25,462 nt of DNA from CAZCEC01 sp964497615 (GCA_964497615.1 CAZCEC010000087.1:1-25462); one strand, 5' to 3'; counted from the stretch's first letter, positions 5,182 to 15,451 are shown. Notes: generated from the sequence alone by a model not told the origin. Numbers and translations are program-made.

Positions 5182-8114
5182 GTTTCCAAAGGCTCCAGCG
5201 CCAGGGCCGCGGCCTGCTCCAGGGTCAGCCCACGGCCGGCCCTCAGCGCCCGGTCGTGGCGCTCGGCGCCGAGTGCGGCGCGCCCGGCCTCGGTGAGCGC
5301 GCTCAGAAGCTGGCGGCTGGCGGTGGTCAGGGGCGCCTGGCGGGCTTCGCTGAGGGCCGCCGCCGCGCCGGCCAGCGTGGCAGCGCGCTCGAACCGCTGC
5401 TGGCCCTGGGCCGCGCCCGCCAGTCCCGCCAGGCAGTCGCCCACGCTGGCCTCCTCGGCCAGCTCCACAAACAGCCGCAGCGCCTCCGCGAAGTAATCGT
5501 GCGCGGCGGCGAAGTCCTCGAGCTGGAGCGCCGCCAGCCCCAGGCCGGTCTGCGCCAGCCCCGCGCGGCGGCGCCAGCCCAGCCGCCGGCACACCTCCAG
5601 CGACTCCCCGTACAGCGCCAGCGCCTGCTGCGGCCGGCCGCGGCTGAGGGCCAGCGAGGCCAGGTTGCTCAGCACCGAGGCCTCTTGCGCCTGGTCGCCC
5701 TGCGCCCGGTACAGGCTCAGGCTCTCCTGAAAGACGCTCTCGGCCGCCTCCCAATCGCCGCGCAGATGGCGGCACAGGGCCAGGTTGTTTAGCACGCTCG
5801 CCTGCCCATAGGGCTGGTCGAGACGCCGGTAGATCGCCAGGGTCTGTTGATAGTGCTCTTCGGCCTGGTCATACTGCTCCTGATCAAACGCAATCGAGCC
5901 CAGGACGTTGTGGGCGTGGGCGGCTTCCTTCGGCCGGTCGAGCGCCTGGAACAAGCGCAGGCCCGCCTGCACGCGCCGCACGGCCGGCGCAAACTGGCCG
6001 GCCCGGTATTCGAGCACGCCGCTCCGCACCAGCGCGGTGGCGCGCAAATCGTCCGGCGCGGAGGCCGCCAGCTCCAGGAACAGGCGCAGCCATTCGCGCC
6101 CTTCGTTGAGGGGGCCGCGCACTTCGTAGTAGAGCTGGAGCGCGGCCGCCAGCCGCAGGCCCAGCACCGGGGCGTGCGCCTGGCACCAGGCCAGGGCGAG
6201 GCGCAGGTTCTCGTGGTCGGCGCGCAGGCGCGCCAGCCAGGGCGCCTGCTGCGGGCCGCGCAGTTCGGGCCGGGCCGCCTCGGCGCGCTGGACGAAGTAG
6301 TGCGCGTGCCGTTCGCGGGCGGCCGCAGCCGCGCCGCTCTCGGCCAGCAGTTCCACGGCAAATTCCCGGATCGGTTCCAGCAGGCCAAAGCGGGTCTCCT
6401 CAGCCGCGGGCTGAATCTGCGCCAGGCTGGCCTCGTGCAGGGCCTCCAGGGCGGGCTGCGCCGCGATGTGCGGACCGGCCACCGCCTGCGCGGCCTCGGC
6501 CGTGGCGCCGCCCGCAAAGACGCCCAGATGGGCGAACACATGCTGTTCAGCGGCGCTCAGCCGGTCGGTCGTCCAGCGCAGGGCGCCGCGCAGGGAGCGC
6601 TGGCGGTCGGGCAGGTCGCGCGGGCCGTGCGCCAGCGCGTCCAGCGGCTGTGCAAGCTGGCGGCGCAATTCGGCCACCGACAGGGTCCGGGCGCGCACGG
6701 CGATCAGCTCGATGGCCAGCGGCAGGTTATCGAGGGTCGCGCACAGGCTGGCAATGGCCGCCTCGTCCTCGCCGGCCGAGAACGACGGCCGGACGGCACG
6801 GGCGCGCTCGGCGAACAGCTCCACCGCCGCGGCGGCTGGCAGGGGGTTCAGCGGAAACTGGCGCTCGGCGCGGATGCGCAGGGGCGCGCGGCTGGTGACC
6901 AGGAGCTTGACCGCCGGGGCCGCCGCTAACAGCTCGGCGGCGAAGGCGGCGGCCGCCAGCAGGTGCTCAAAATTGTCCAGCACCAGCAGCAAGTGCCGGG
7001 GGCGGAGCCAGGCCAGCAGCGTGGCGGCCAGCGGCTGGCCGGCGCGCTCCTTGAGGCCCAGCGTCTCGGCGATGGCCGCGGCCACCCCGGCCGCCTCTGC
7101 CACCGGGGCCAGCTCCACGTAGTGGACCCCGTCTTCAAAGTCGAAGCGCAAGGCGTGCGCGGCCTCCAGCGCCAGCCGCGTCTTGCCCACGCCCGGCGTG
7201 CCCACCACCGTCAACGCGCGGACGGCGTCGTCGCGCAGTTGGGCGCACAGCGCCTCCAACTCAGCCTGCCGCCCCAGCAGGGCATTCGGCGCGGCGGGGC
7301 CGTTGAAGGCGGGCGGCGCCAACTGGCGCAGCCCGTCCAGGCGGCCCCGGCGGATCTGGTCCATCAGCCGGGTAGTCTCTGCTTCCGGCTCGGCCTCCAA
7401 TTCGGCGGCCAGCGTGCGCCGCAGCCCTTCGTACTGGGCCTCGGCCGCGGCCAGTTGGCCATCCAGCGCCAGCAGGCGCAGCCGGTCGCGCTGGGCGCTC
7501 TCGCGCAGCGGGTCCAGGTCCACCTGCCGCCGGGCCAGTTCGGCCGCGGCCCCATAGTCGCCGCGCCACTCCGCCTGCTGGGCCAGCCGCTCCAGCGCCG
7601 TCAGCGCCCGCTGGCGCAGCCGCTCGCGCACTAACAGCGCCCACTCCTCGAACGGGGCGCTATCGGCCACGAACAATTGGCTCAGGAAGTCGCCGCGGTA
7701 CAGGTCCAGCGCTTCGCCCAGGCGCTGGCCGCAGGCGCGGCACGCCGGCCAGCCGCGGTGGGCGTGCCGCTCGGCGGCGTCGAGCAGCGCGCCGAAGCGG
7801 GCCGCATCCACCGTGAGGCCGGCGGCCGGATTGAGTTGGACGGTTTCGGAGTCAGCGATCAGCCACGCGCCCGCGCCCAGCGCCTCGCGCAGGGCCAGCA
7901 GCACCTGCGTCAGGTTGCGGCGTGCGGCGCGCTCCGGCAGTTCGGGCCACAGCAGCGCGCACAGCTCGGCGCGGGGGTGCGGCGTCATGACCTCTACAGC
8001 CAGGAAGGCCAGCAGCGCCCGCGCCTTGTTGTACTTGAACTCGGTCACCGGCGCGCCGGCCAGCGCCACGCGCAGCGGGCCGAGCAGGGCGATGGTCAGG
8101 GTTCCGGTCGTCAT
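5178..8114 (-). CDS. SARP-type regulator: winged helix, BTAD, NB-ARC ATPase and TPR repeats
   Basis: This 978-aa protein has AfsR/SARP-like architecture. Residues 5-95 form a winged-helix domain (LLGPLRVALAG...ALLAFLAVE). A bacterial transcriptional activation domain extends to about 250 (ALDLYRGDFLSQLF). A CRACGQRL CxxC element is inserted in it, as I recall from Chloroflexota relatives. An NB-ARC ATPase follows at about 275-520, with Walker A GTPGVGKT (K311), Walker B LLLVLDNFEHL (D380), a sensor-like LLVTSRAPLR and LPLAIELIA. The C-terminal 400 residues carry TPR units such as LAIYRRLDQPYGQASVLNNL. It is probably a cytoplasmic signal-dependent transcription activator; the inducer and targets are unknown. 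It ends about 155 bp before the DinB fusion gene on the same strand. The ATG lacks a clear ribosome site; a TATAAT lies 29 nt upstream. Confidence 0.9.
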   Translation of the reverse strand: MTTGTLTIALLGPLRVALAGAPVTEFKYNKARALLAFLAVEVMTPHPRAELCALLWPELPERAARRNLTQVLLALREALGAGAWLIADSETVQLNPAAGLTVDAARFGALLDAAERHAHRGWPACRACGQRLGEALDLYRGDFLSQLFVADSAPFEEWALLVRERLRQRALTALERLAQQAEWRGDYGAAAELARRQVDLDPLRESAQRDRLRLLALDGQLAAAEAQYEGLRRTLAAELEAEPEAETTRLMDQIRRGRLDGLRQLAPPAFNGPAAPNALLGRQAELEALCAQLRDDAVRALTVVGTPGVGKTRLALEAAHALRFDFEDGVHYVELAPVAEAAGVAAAIAETLGLKERAGQPLAATLLAWLRPRHLLLVLDNFEHLLAAAAFAAELLAAAPAVKLLVTSRAPLRIRAERQFPLNPLPAAAAVELFAERARAVRPSFSAGEDEAAIASLCATLDNLPLAIELIAVRARTLSVAELRRQLAQPLDALAHGPRDLPDRQRSLRGALRWTTDRLSAAEQHVFAHLGVFAGGATAEAAQAVAGPHIAAQPALEALHEASLAQIQPAAEETRFGLLEPIREFAVELLAESGAAAAARERHAHYFVQRAEAARPELRGPQQAPWLARLRADHENLRLALAWCQAHAPVLGLRLAAALQLYYEVRGPLNEGREWLRLFLELAASAPDDLRATALVRSGVLEYRAGQFAPAVRRVQAGLRLFQALDRPKEAAHAHNVLGSIAFDQEQYDQAEEHYQQTLAIYRRLDQPYGQASVLNNLALCRHLRGDWEAAESVFQESLSLYRAQGDQAQEASVLSNLASLALSRGRPQQALALYGESLEVCRRLGWRRRAGLAQTGLGLAALQLEDFAAAHDYFAEALRLFVELAEEASVGDCLAGLAGAAQGQQRFERAATLAGAAAALSEARQAPLTTASRQLLSALTEAGRAALGAERHDRALRAGRGLTLEQAAALALEPLET

Positions 8115-8143
8115 GGGGGATCAGGCCGAGCGGATGTGGCAGG

Positions 8144-8149
8144 ATTATA
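8144..8149 (-). promoter_or_regulatory. -10 box of the SARP-type regulator
   Basis: Minus-strand TATAAT at 8149-8144 is a perfect consensus, 29 nt before the ATG. No recognisable -35 is seen in the GC-rich upstream sequence, suggesting weak or activator-dependent expression. Transcription would start near 8137. Confidence 0.5.
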
Positions 8150-8220
8150 GCCGCGTTTGGCCGCCGCCCGGCGGCTCTCCAGGGTAATCGCATCCAAATC
8201 TGGCGCCTCGGGCCTCAGCC

Positions 8221-8300
8221 GTAGCGGGCGGGTTTATCCCGCCCGACTCGCCTGAGGCCTCAGCGGGTTCGGCGGGGACTGCTGCGCGCCCCGCCGCTAC
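8221..8300. repeat. REPIN-like pair of inverted GTAG hairpins
   Basis: The left unit is GTAG (8221-8224), CGGGCGGG (8225-8232), a TTTAT loop and CCCGCCCG (8238-8245). The right unit is in opposite orientation: GGCGGGG (8271-8277), an 11-nt loop, CCCCGCC (8289-8295) and GCTAC (8296-8300). Between them is the 12-bp palindrome CTGAGGCCTCAG (8252-8263). The outermost CCGTAGCGG and CCGCTACGG also pair. Two inverted GTAG hairpins with a short centre match the architecture of REPIN elements known from other bacteria. It occupies the divergent gap between the regulator and the plus-strand genes. Confidence 0.65.
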
Positions 8301-8372
8301 GGGAAAACCAGGCCGCGGCAATCTGGATGCCATTGCCCCGCGGCCTCTCGCACTTCTCTAGCACCCACCCGC

Positions 8373-8378
8373 TAGTCT
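8373..8378 (+). promoter_or_regulatory. -10 box 7 nt before the small-protein gene
   Basis: TAGTCT at 8373-8378 lies 7 nt before the ATG at 8386, and no Shine-Dalgarno sequence is present. This fits a leaderless transcript. The -35 region (GCACTT, 8350-8355, 17-nt spacer) is weak. Confidence 0.35.
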
Positions 8379-8385
8379 GACACCT

Positions 8386-8595
8386 ATGCGTTCCAGCGTG
8401 ACGTACCGCGCCTATCTGATCCGGATGTGGCGGACGGCGGACGGCGAGTGGCGCGCCTCGCTCGACGACCCGCACACCGGCGAGCGGCGGTGCTTCGCCC
8501 GGCTGGAGCCTTGCTTTGAATATCTGATCCAGGTCACCCGGTCTGGCCTCACGCCCGCCGCGCATCCGGCGGCGGAAGCCAGCGATTGCGAATGA
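8386..8595 (+). CDS. Small hypothetical protein (69 aa)
   Basis: The 69-residue product (RAYLIRMWRTADGEWRASLD, then PHTGERRCFARLEPCFEYL) has the composition of a real small globular protein. It resembles short uncharacterised proteins I associate with Chloroflexota, in which a YRAYL.R.WR..GEWRASL pattern precedes an alpha-helical F..L..L segment. It has no signal peptide or membrane segment. It ends 14 bp before the delta-60 repeat gene, whose ribosome site sits in that gap, so the two are probably co-transcribed. No function is proposed. Confidence 0.6.
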   Translation: MRSSVTYRAYLIRMWRTADGEWRASLDDPHTGERRCFARLEPCFEYLIQVTRSGLTPAAHPAAEASDCE

Positions 8596-8609
8596 AAAGG
8601 AGTTGCACC

Positions 8610-11138
8610 ATGTGGTCTCATCCCCGGCAGCGCCGCGCTGCCACCTTGCTGATTGTCTTCGCCCTGGCGCTGGCGGCCGCGCTGAGCGGACCGGCCGCGC
8701 CCGCCGCGCGCGCCGCCCCAGCCGCCCCAGGCGAACTCGACCCGACCTTCGCCGGCTTCAGCGGCGACGGCGTCGTCAGTTCGCCCTTCGAGGTCAGCGA
8801 TCTTGCCATTCGGCCAGACGGCAAGATCGTCGTGGTGGGAGGCGCGAACGTGGCCCGCTACCTGACGAATGGCGTGTTGGATGCCACCTTCGACGGCGAC
8901 GGCCGCGCGGCGGTGCCGGGCAACTTCTTCGCCCTCACCGTCGCCCTGCAGGGCGACGGCCGGATCGTGGTTGGCGGGCGCCGCCTCAATGACAATGGTT
9001 TCTACGTCGCGCGCCTCCTGCCCGACGGATCGCCCGACCATGCGTTTGACGGCGACGGCGCCTTTCGGGACGAAGACGAAAGCCTCCATGAACTCAAGTC
9101 AGTCCTGGTGCAGCCCGACGGCAAAGTCGTCGCCTGCGGCACGGCCTACTTCGGCGGCGATCGCGACTTCGCCGTCACGCGCTACACCGTCGGAGGCCTG
9201 CGCGACACCACCTTCGGCGGCGGCGACGGCAAGGTGACCGTTCCGTTCGGTGAACTCGACCACTGTGGCGACCTCGCGCTGCTGCCCGACGGCCGGATCG
9301 CGGCCGCCGGTACCAGAATCTATGATGCCGCCATTGGCAGCTTTGGGGACAACGACCTGGCCCTCGCCCGCCTGCTGAAGGCTGGCGAGCCAGACCCTGA
9401 CTTCGACAACGACGGCAAGCTGACCCTGGGCCTGGGCGGCGATGAATATGGCAGAGCCGTCGTCGTCCAGCCGGACTTCAAGCTGGTTGTGCTCGGCTAC
9501 CGGTATGACACCAAGGAAAGCTTCCTGGTTCGCTACCTGACGACCGGCACACTCGATGGGACGTTCGGCTCCGGCGGCAAGGTCATCATCCCGGCGGACG
9601 ACCTGACGGCGCTGGCGCTCCAGACCGATGGCAAGCTGGTGGTCGCCGGCTTTCACACCTCGCCCGGCGGCGACACACAGCTCTCGGTGCGCCGCCTGCT
9701 GGCCAACGGTTCGCCCGACGAGAGTTTCGACTTCGACGGGACCGCCTGGCTGGACTTCGGCGGCGACGACCGGGCCCTGGCCCTGGCCGTGCAGCCGGAT
9801 GGCCGCCTGCTGGCCGGCGGCCGCGGCGGCGGGACTGGCCTGCTGGCGCGCCTGTGGCCGGATGGCACCTTCGACGCGCATGGCAAGCAGACGCAGGCCG
9901 TCTCCAGCGGCGTGATGTTCCCGCCCGGCTCGGCTGTGCGCTACGCGTACCTGGCGGTGGCGGGCGATGGCGGGCTGCTGGCGGCGGGCGAGGTCGTCCA
10001 GAAAGACGGGGGCAATCGCACCGCCGCCTTCCTCACCCGCTTCAACGCCAGCGGCCAGCCCGACACCGCCTTTGGCGCGCAGGGCCTGCGGCTGTTGACC
10101 AGCGGCCTGCGCAACGGCGCGCGGGCGGCCCTCGTCCAGCCCGACGGGAAGATCGTCATCGCCGGCTACAGCGACTGGGGCGATCCGTGGCCGTCCGACT
10201 TCATGGTGGCCCGCTATAGCGCCAGCGGCGCGCCCGACATCGGCTTTGGGGGCAGCAACCTCCACGACCGCCATATCAATTTTGCCTCCGGCTACGACGT
10301 GGCGAATGCCATCGCCCTGGCCCCGGACGGCAAGATCGTGGTCGTCGGGGAAGCCTGGAACGGCTCGCACACGGTGTGGGGCGTGGCGCGTCTCAACAAG
10401 GATGGCAGCCCCGACCTCAGCTTCGGCCAGGGCGGCAAGGCCTACGTTGACTTCGGCGATGGCTCCGCGGCCTATGCCGTCGTGGTCCAGCCGGACGGTA
10501 AGATCGTGGTGGGCGGCATGACGTCCGGCAGGGACTTCGCCCTGGCGCGCCTGCTGGACAACGGCCTGCCCGACCAGGGCTTTGGGACGGGTGGTGGCGC
10601 GATCGTCACCGACATGGGCGGCCAGGACAGCATCGCCGCGCTGGCGCTGGGCGCGGACGGCATGCTCTACGCGGGCGGCTATAGCTGGCGCGGCGGCCAG
10701 GACGACTATGCCCTGGCCCAGTACACCCCCGCCGGCCAACTGGCGACCTGCCCGGCCGGCGAACCCTGCCCGCACTGGCCCACCGGTAAGCGCTATGTGA
10801 ACATTGGCGCCTCGGACTCGGCCTATGCGCTGGCGCTGCGCGACGACGGCCAACTGCTGGCGGCGGGCTGCACCGACTATCAGCTATCGGCGGCGCAGGT
10901 GAGCACCACCGACGCCGAGGCCGAACCACTGGTGTTCACCACCAGCTTCGCCGGGAGCTTTAGCTGCGCCTTCAGCGCGGCCTTCACCGGTGCGGCTGAC
11001 CACCAGATCATCGCCGCCGGCCCGCAATACTTCGGGGCCAACGGCAACCTCGCGCTGGCGCGCTTCGAGACCACCCCCGGCGGCCCGCTGGCCGAGCCGG
11101 ACCCGTTCCGGCTGTATCTGCCCTTCGTCACGCGCTAG
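8610..11138 (+). CDS. Secreted delta-60 repeat (beta-propeller-like) protein
   Basis: The 842-aa protein starts at the ATG at 8610, preceded by AAGGAG at 8597-8602 (7-nt spacing). A TTG at 8586 in the same frame is less likely. The N-terminus is a signal peptide (RQRRAATLLIVFALALAAAL, then an Ala-rich cleavage region). The mature protein is made of repeats of about 50-60 residues of the delta-60 type: LDPTF..GDG, then a strand, then (I/V)QPDGKI(V/L)V.G, then a FA(L/V).R(L/Y)....G..D..F linker. At least a dozen units run from about residue 40 to 790. These form propeller-like beta structures, often at the cell surface. The extreme C-terminus is RLYLPFVTR. A strong terminator follows. Binding partner and role are unknown. 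Confidence 0.85.
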   Translation: MWSHPRQRRAATLLIVFALALAAALSGPAAPAARAAPAAPGELDPTFAGFSGDGVVSSPFEVSDLAIRPDGKIVVVGGANVARYLTNGVLDATFDGDGRAAVPGNFFALTVALQGDGRIVVGGRRLNDNGFYVARLLPDGSPDHAFDGDGAFRDEDESLHELKSVLVQPDGKVVACGTAYFGGDRDFAVTRYTVGGLRDTTFGGGDGKVTVPFGELDHCGDLALLPDGRIAAAGTRIYDAAIGSFGDNDLALARLLKAGEPDPDFDNDGKLTLGLGGDEYGRAVVVQPDFKLVVLGYRYDTKESFLVRYLTTGTLDGTFGSGGKVIIPADDLTALALQTDGKLVVAGFHTSPGGDTQLSVRRLLANGSPDESFDFDGTAWLDFGGDDRALALAVQPDGRLLAGGRGGGTGLLARLWPDGTFDAHGKQTQAVSSGVMFPPGSAVRYAYLAVAGDGGLLAAGEVVQKDGGNRTAAFLTRFNASGQPDTAFGAQGLRLLTSGLRNGARAALVQPDGKIVIAGYSDWGDPWPSDFMVARYSASGAPDIGFGGSNLHDRHINFASGYDVANAIALAPDGKIVVVGEAWNGSHTVWGVARLNKDGSPDLSFGQGGKAYVDFGDGSAAYAVVVQPDGKIVVGGMTSGRDFALARLLDNGLPDQGFGTGGGAIVTDMGGQDSIAALALGADGMLYAGGYSWRGGQDDYALAQYTPAGQLATCPAGEPCPHWPTGKRYVNIGASDSAYALALRDDGQLLAAGCTDYQLSAAQVSTTDAEAEPLVFTTSFAGSFSCAFSAAFTGAADHQIIAAGPQYFGANGNLALARFETTPGGPLAEPDPFRLYLPFVTR

Positions 11139-11177
11139 GCCCCCGGCCCCCATCCCCCCGCGCGGGCGTACCGCGCC

Positions 11178-11240
11178 GCCCCCTTCCCCCGCGAAAGAGC
11201 CGCAGGGGAAGGGGGCATCTTTCTTTTTCTTTTTCTCTTT
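11178..11240 (+). terminator. Rho-independent terminator after the delta-60 gene
   Basis: GCCCCCTTCCCC (11178-11189) pairs perfectly with GGGGAAGGGGGC (11205-11216), a 12-bp stem with a 15-nt loop. A T-rich tail (TCTTTCTTTTTCTTTTTCTC) follows to about 11238. It ends the plus-strand transcript from the delta-60 gene and insulates the next gene. Confidence 0.85.
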
Positions 11241-11246
11241 TATACT
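11241..11246 (+). promoter_or_regulatory. -10 box of the methyltransferase-NUDIX operon
   Basis: TATACT at 11241-11246 ends 7 nt before the ATG at 11254. There is no Shine-Dalgarno sequence in the C-only gap, so the message is probably leaderless. The box abuts the pyrimidine tail of the preceding terminator. Confidence 0.5.
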
Positions 11247-11253
11247 ATCCCCC

Positions 11254-12844
<1,591 letters not shown>

Positions 12845-12852
<8 letters not shown>

Positions 12853-13312
12853 ACTCGTCTATGGCCCCCGCATCGCTCAGGGTGCGGCCCTGCGCCTGGG
12901 CACCTCCGCCACCCTGCTGGACCCCGCCGGCCAGCGGGTCTTCCTCACCCGCCGCGCCGACAACGGCCAGTGGTGCCTGCCGGGCGGCGGCGTGGAGAGC
13001 GGCGAGAGCCTGGCCGAAGCCTGCGCCCGCGAGATGCTCGAAGAGACCGGGCTGCGCGTGCGCGTGGTGCGGCTGCTGGGCGTCTATTCCGACCCGGACA
13101 TGCTGGTGACCTACGCCGATGGCGGGCGCTTCCACCTGATCGCCCACAACTTCCTGGTGGAGCACATGGCCGGCCAGCCGGCGTTGAGCGACGAGGTGGT
13201 CGAATGGGGCTGGTTTGGCCCCGGCGACCTGGACGGGCTGGACCTGATGAGCCACTACCGCCAGTGCCTGGACGACGCCTTCGCCCGGCAGCCGGGGGCG
13301 TTCATCCGATAG
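12845..13312 (+). CDS. NUDIX hydrolase, first tandem copy
   Basis: The 155-aa protein contains a complete NUDIX box (GX5EX7REUXEEXGU): G48, E54, R62-E63, E66-E67, G69 and L70. NUDIX enzymes hydrolyse a nucleoside diphosphate linked to another moiety in the cytoplasm and need a divalent metal bound by the box glutamates. The ATG at 12845 overlaps the methyltransferase stop by 8 nt, so translation is probably coupled. The protein is about three-quarters identical to the copy encoded 48 bp downstream, marking a tandem duplication. The substrate cannot be named; the YSDPDML and HNFLVEH segments recall the ADP-ribose-pyrophosphatase-like group, but this is weak. Confidence 0.9.
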
Positions 13313-13337
13313 CCGGCCCAAAGGACAAATTCGTCGC

Positions 13338-13362
13338 CACGAATTACGCGGATTTCACGAAT
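13338..13362. repeat. CACGAATT-type dispersed repeat running into a start codon
   Basis: CACGAATT (13338-13345), GCGGATTT and CACGAAT (13356-13362) form a short repeat whose last bases contain the ATG of the second NUDIX gene. Complementary AATTCGTG units recur three times at 14061-14090. It is a dispersed intergenic repeat that now lies at the start of a gene. Confidence 0.5.
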
Positions 13363-13828
13363 GGCTAAACTGTACTTCGGACCCCGCATCGCCAAGGGCG
13401 CCCCGCTGCTTCTGGGCTGCTCGGCCACCCTGTTCGACCCCAGCGGCGAGAAGGTGCTGCTCACCCAGCGCGCCGACAACGGCCACTGGGTGCTGCCCGG
13501 CGGCGGGGTTGAGTCGGGCGAGTCTCTGGCCGAAGCCTGCGCCCGCGAAGTGCTGGAAGAGACCGGCCTAAGCGTGCGCGTGGTGCGCCTCCTGGGCGTT
13601 TACTCCAACCCCGACATGCTGCTCACCTATGCCAGCGGCGGGCGCTTCCATCTGATTGCCCACAACTTCCTGGTGGAGCATGTGGCCGGTGAGCCCACCA
13701 CCAGCGACGAAGTGACTGCTTGGGGCTGGTACGCTCCCGCCGACCTCGACACCCTGGGCCTCATGCCCCACCACCGCCAACGCCTGGAGGACGCCTTCGC
13801 GCGCCAGGAGGCGGCGTTTGTCCGGTAA
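13361..13828 (+). CDS. NUDIX hydrolase, second tandem copy
   Basis: The 155-aa paralogue of the preceding gene differs at roughly 37 positions, mostly outside the catalytic box, which is intact (GGGVESGESLAEACAREVLE, ETGL). Changes cluster in residues 5-45 and in the last 50 residues, where a shift in substrate preference could lie. Both copies begin ATGGCTAAACT. No Shine-Dalgarno sequence is visible; the ATG sits in a CACGAATT-type repeat, so it may rely on read-through transcription and re-initiation. Following DNA is a repeat-rich gap, so this gene likely ends the operon. Confidence 0.9.
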   Translation: MAKLYFGPRIAKGAPLLLGCSATLFDPSGEKVLLTQRADNGHWVLPGGGVESGESLAEACAREVLEETGLSVRVVRLLGVYSNPDMLLTYASGGRFHLIAHNFLVEHVAGEPTTSDEVTAWGWYAPADLDTLGLMPHHRQRLEDAFARQEAAFVR

Positions 13829-14125
13829 CGAGTATCACCACAAAGGTCACGACCCCAGGGGTCCTGACCCGTGGGGCGCGATGTTCACGAAGGGACACGA
13901 AGGAAAAGAAAGAGAAAGAGAAAGAGAAAAAGCGAACGGCAAATCCCTTGCACCCCAGAAGAGATGGGAGCAGGCGGACGCCAAGGGCGCGAAGAAATAA
14001 GACCGTCTCCCATTCTCCGCGTGCTCCGCGCTCTCCGCGCTGAAAGCTCTTCCTTCGTGTAATTCGTGCCCTAATTCGTGGCAATTCGTGACCAAGGTTT
14101 TGGTACAGCACTTGCACCCCTCCCC
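13829..14125. other. Repeat-rich gene-free interval
   Basis: No credible gene is seen in about 297 bp. It contains a GACCCC-A-GGGGTC palindrome near 13848-13860 and a purine tract (13902-13932, complement of the pyrimidine-tract family). It also holds GCTCCGCGCTCTCCGCGC-type short repeats and three AATTCGTG units (14061-14090). A TACAGC box at 14103-14108 could be a -10 for the next gene. Confidence 0.5.
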
Positions 14126-15451
14126 ATGATGCGCCGCCTCCGCTTCATCCTTCATACTTCATACTTCATCCTTCTCCTCCTCCCCGCCTCCGCGCTCGCC
14201 CAGGACGCGCCCCCCGGCGACTACCTGGCCCAGCCCGGCGACACCCTGGCCCGCATCGCCCGCCAGTTCCACCTGCGCCCGCCGGACCTGGGGCGGCTGA
14301 ACGGCCTGCCGCCCGGCCACCCCAGCACCGCCGGCCTGCTCACCGCCGAGCTGACCCCCGGCGCCGTCATCCTCCTGCCCGCGCCGCCCACCGGCTCCGG
14401 CCGCGTCATCGGCAACGGCCACGCCGCCGCCGCCGCCACGCCGCCCGCGCCGACCGCCACCCCCTACGTCTCCAGCTTCGCAACGCCCTACCCGGCCGCC
14501 CTCAACCACCTGGGCCTGCCGCGCTTCGTCCTGGCCGACTACATGCTCTGGTACAACCCCGGCACCTTCGACGGCACCAAGACCTTCGACATCCCCGCCG
14601 CCGGCCCCTACCAGTCCGCCGACCGCGCCACCATCCGCCGCCACCTGGACGAGGCGCAGCAGGCCTGCCTGGACGGGTTCTCCGCGCATTGGTATGGCCC
14701 GTTCGAGCCGGTGACGACCGGCAACTTCGAGCGCCTGCTCAAAGAGTCCGAGGGCAGCGCCTTCCGCCACGCCGCGCTATTGCTCACCAACACCTGGCCC
14801 GGCGCGGACGAAGAGACGCTCATCGAAGCCATCCAGTATGTGCTGGACGAGTGGGCCGATCACCCCAACTACATGCGCATTGAAGGCCGCCCGCTGATCC
14901 TGTTCACCGACATGCTGCTCCCCTGGAACCACGAGGGCTTCTCGCTCCAGGGCTGGACCCGCATCCGCAACACGGTGGACCCCGACCACGAGAGCGTGTG
15001 GATGAGCGAGGGGCTGAGCACGCTGTACTTGCCGGTGTTCGAGGGCCAATACATCTACCGCATTGACCATCGCGACTTCCCGCAGTCGTGGCTCAAGCAG
15101 CCGCGCTTCGCCAACCTGCTGCGCGGGGTGGAGTTCAACCTGGGCGCGCGGAACCTGCCCCTGGGCGGCCTGCTGTGGGCCGACACCATCGCCCCCGGCT
15201 ACGACGACACCCGCGCCGGCAACATCGTCAACGACTACCGCGTGCCGGCCCCGCCCTTCGCCCGCGACCGGCGCAACGGCGGCTACTACGCCGACACCTG
15301 GTCCGTCACCGCCGAGACGCGCGGCGACTTCCTGATCGTCAAGTCATTCAACGAGTGGGTGGAGGGCACCGCCATCGAGCCGGGCTCGACGTATGGGGAC
15401 CTGTACCTGGACATGACGTGCGAGTACGCGAACGAGTACCGGACGCGGTAG
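14126..15451 (+). CDS. Secreted LysM plus GH99-like glycoside hydrolase
   Basis: The 441-aa protein starts at the ATG at 14126. A signal peptide (MMRRLRFILHTSYFILLLLP, then ASALAQ) ends at an Ala-x-Ala site. A LysM domain follows at about 30-85 (YLAQPGDTLARIARQFHLRP, PDLGRLNGL), which suggests retention on peptidoglycan or another N-acetylglucosamine polymer. An Ala/Pro/Thr linker leads to a catalytic domain of about 310 residues starting RFVLADYMLWYNPG. Near its end, SFNEWVEGTAIEPGSTYGD carries E410 and E413. The E-W-x-E-G spacing matches the catalytic pair of GH99 endo-mannosidase-like enzymes. The likely role is hydrolysis of a polysaccharide outside the membrane; substrate unproven. The signal-peptide core is encoded by a heptanucleotide repeat (14143-14170). 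Confidence 0.75.
   Translation: MMRRLRFILHTSYFILLLLPASALAQDAPPGDYLAQPGDTLARIARQFHLRPPDLGRLNGLPPGHPSTAGLLTAELTPGAVILLPAPPTGSGRVIGNGHAAAAATPPAPTATPYVSSFATPYPAALNHLGLPRFVLADYMLWYNPGTFDGTKTFDIPAAGPYQSADRATIRRHLDEAQQACLDGFSAHWYGPFEPVTTGNFERLLKESEGSAFRHAALLLTNTWPGADEETLIEAIQYVLDEWADHPNYMRIEGRPLILFTDMLLPWNHEGFSLQGWTRIRNTVDPDHESVWMSEGLSTLYLPVFEGQYIYRIDHRDFPQSWLKQPRFANLLRGVEFNLGARNLPLGGLLWADTIAPGYDDTRAGNIVNDYRVPAPPFARDRRNGGYYADTWSVTAETRGDFLIVKSFNEWVEGTAIEPGSTYGDLYLDMTCEYANEYRTR
14143..14170 (+). repeat. Heptanucleotide repeat inside a signal-peptide region
   Basis: Four 7-nt units occur in a row: CTTCATC, CTTCATA, CTTCATA, CTTCATC (14143-14170), then a decayed CTTCTCC. They encode FILHTSYFIL in the hydrophobic core. 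The same unit makes the intergenic array at 18578-18633. Confidence 0.75.

Noticed and set aside
9099..10853. 584-codon minus-strand open frame inside the delta-60 gene
   Set aside because: Antisense of a repetitive beta-propeller gene; its repeats simply mirror the coding-strand repeats.
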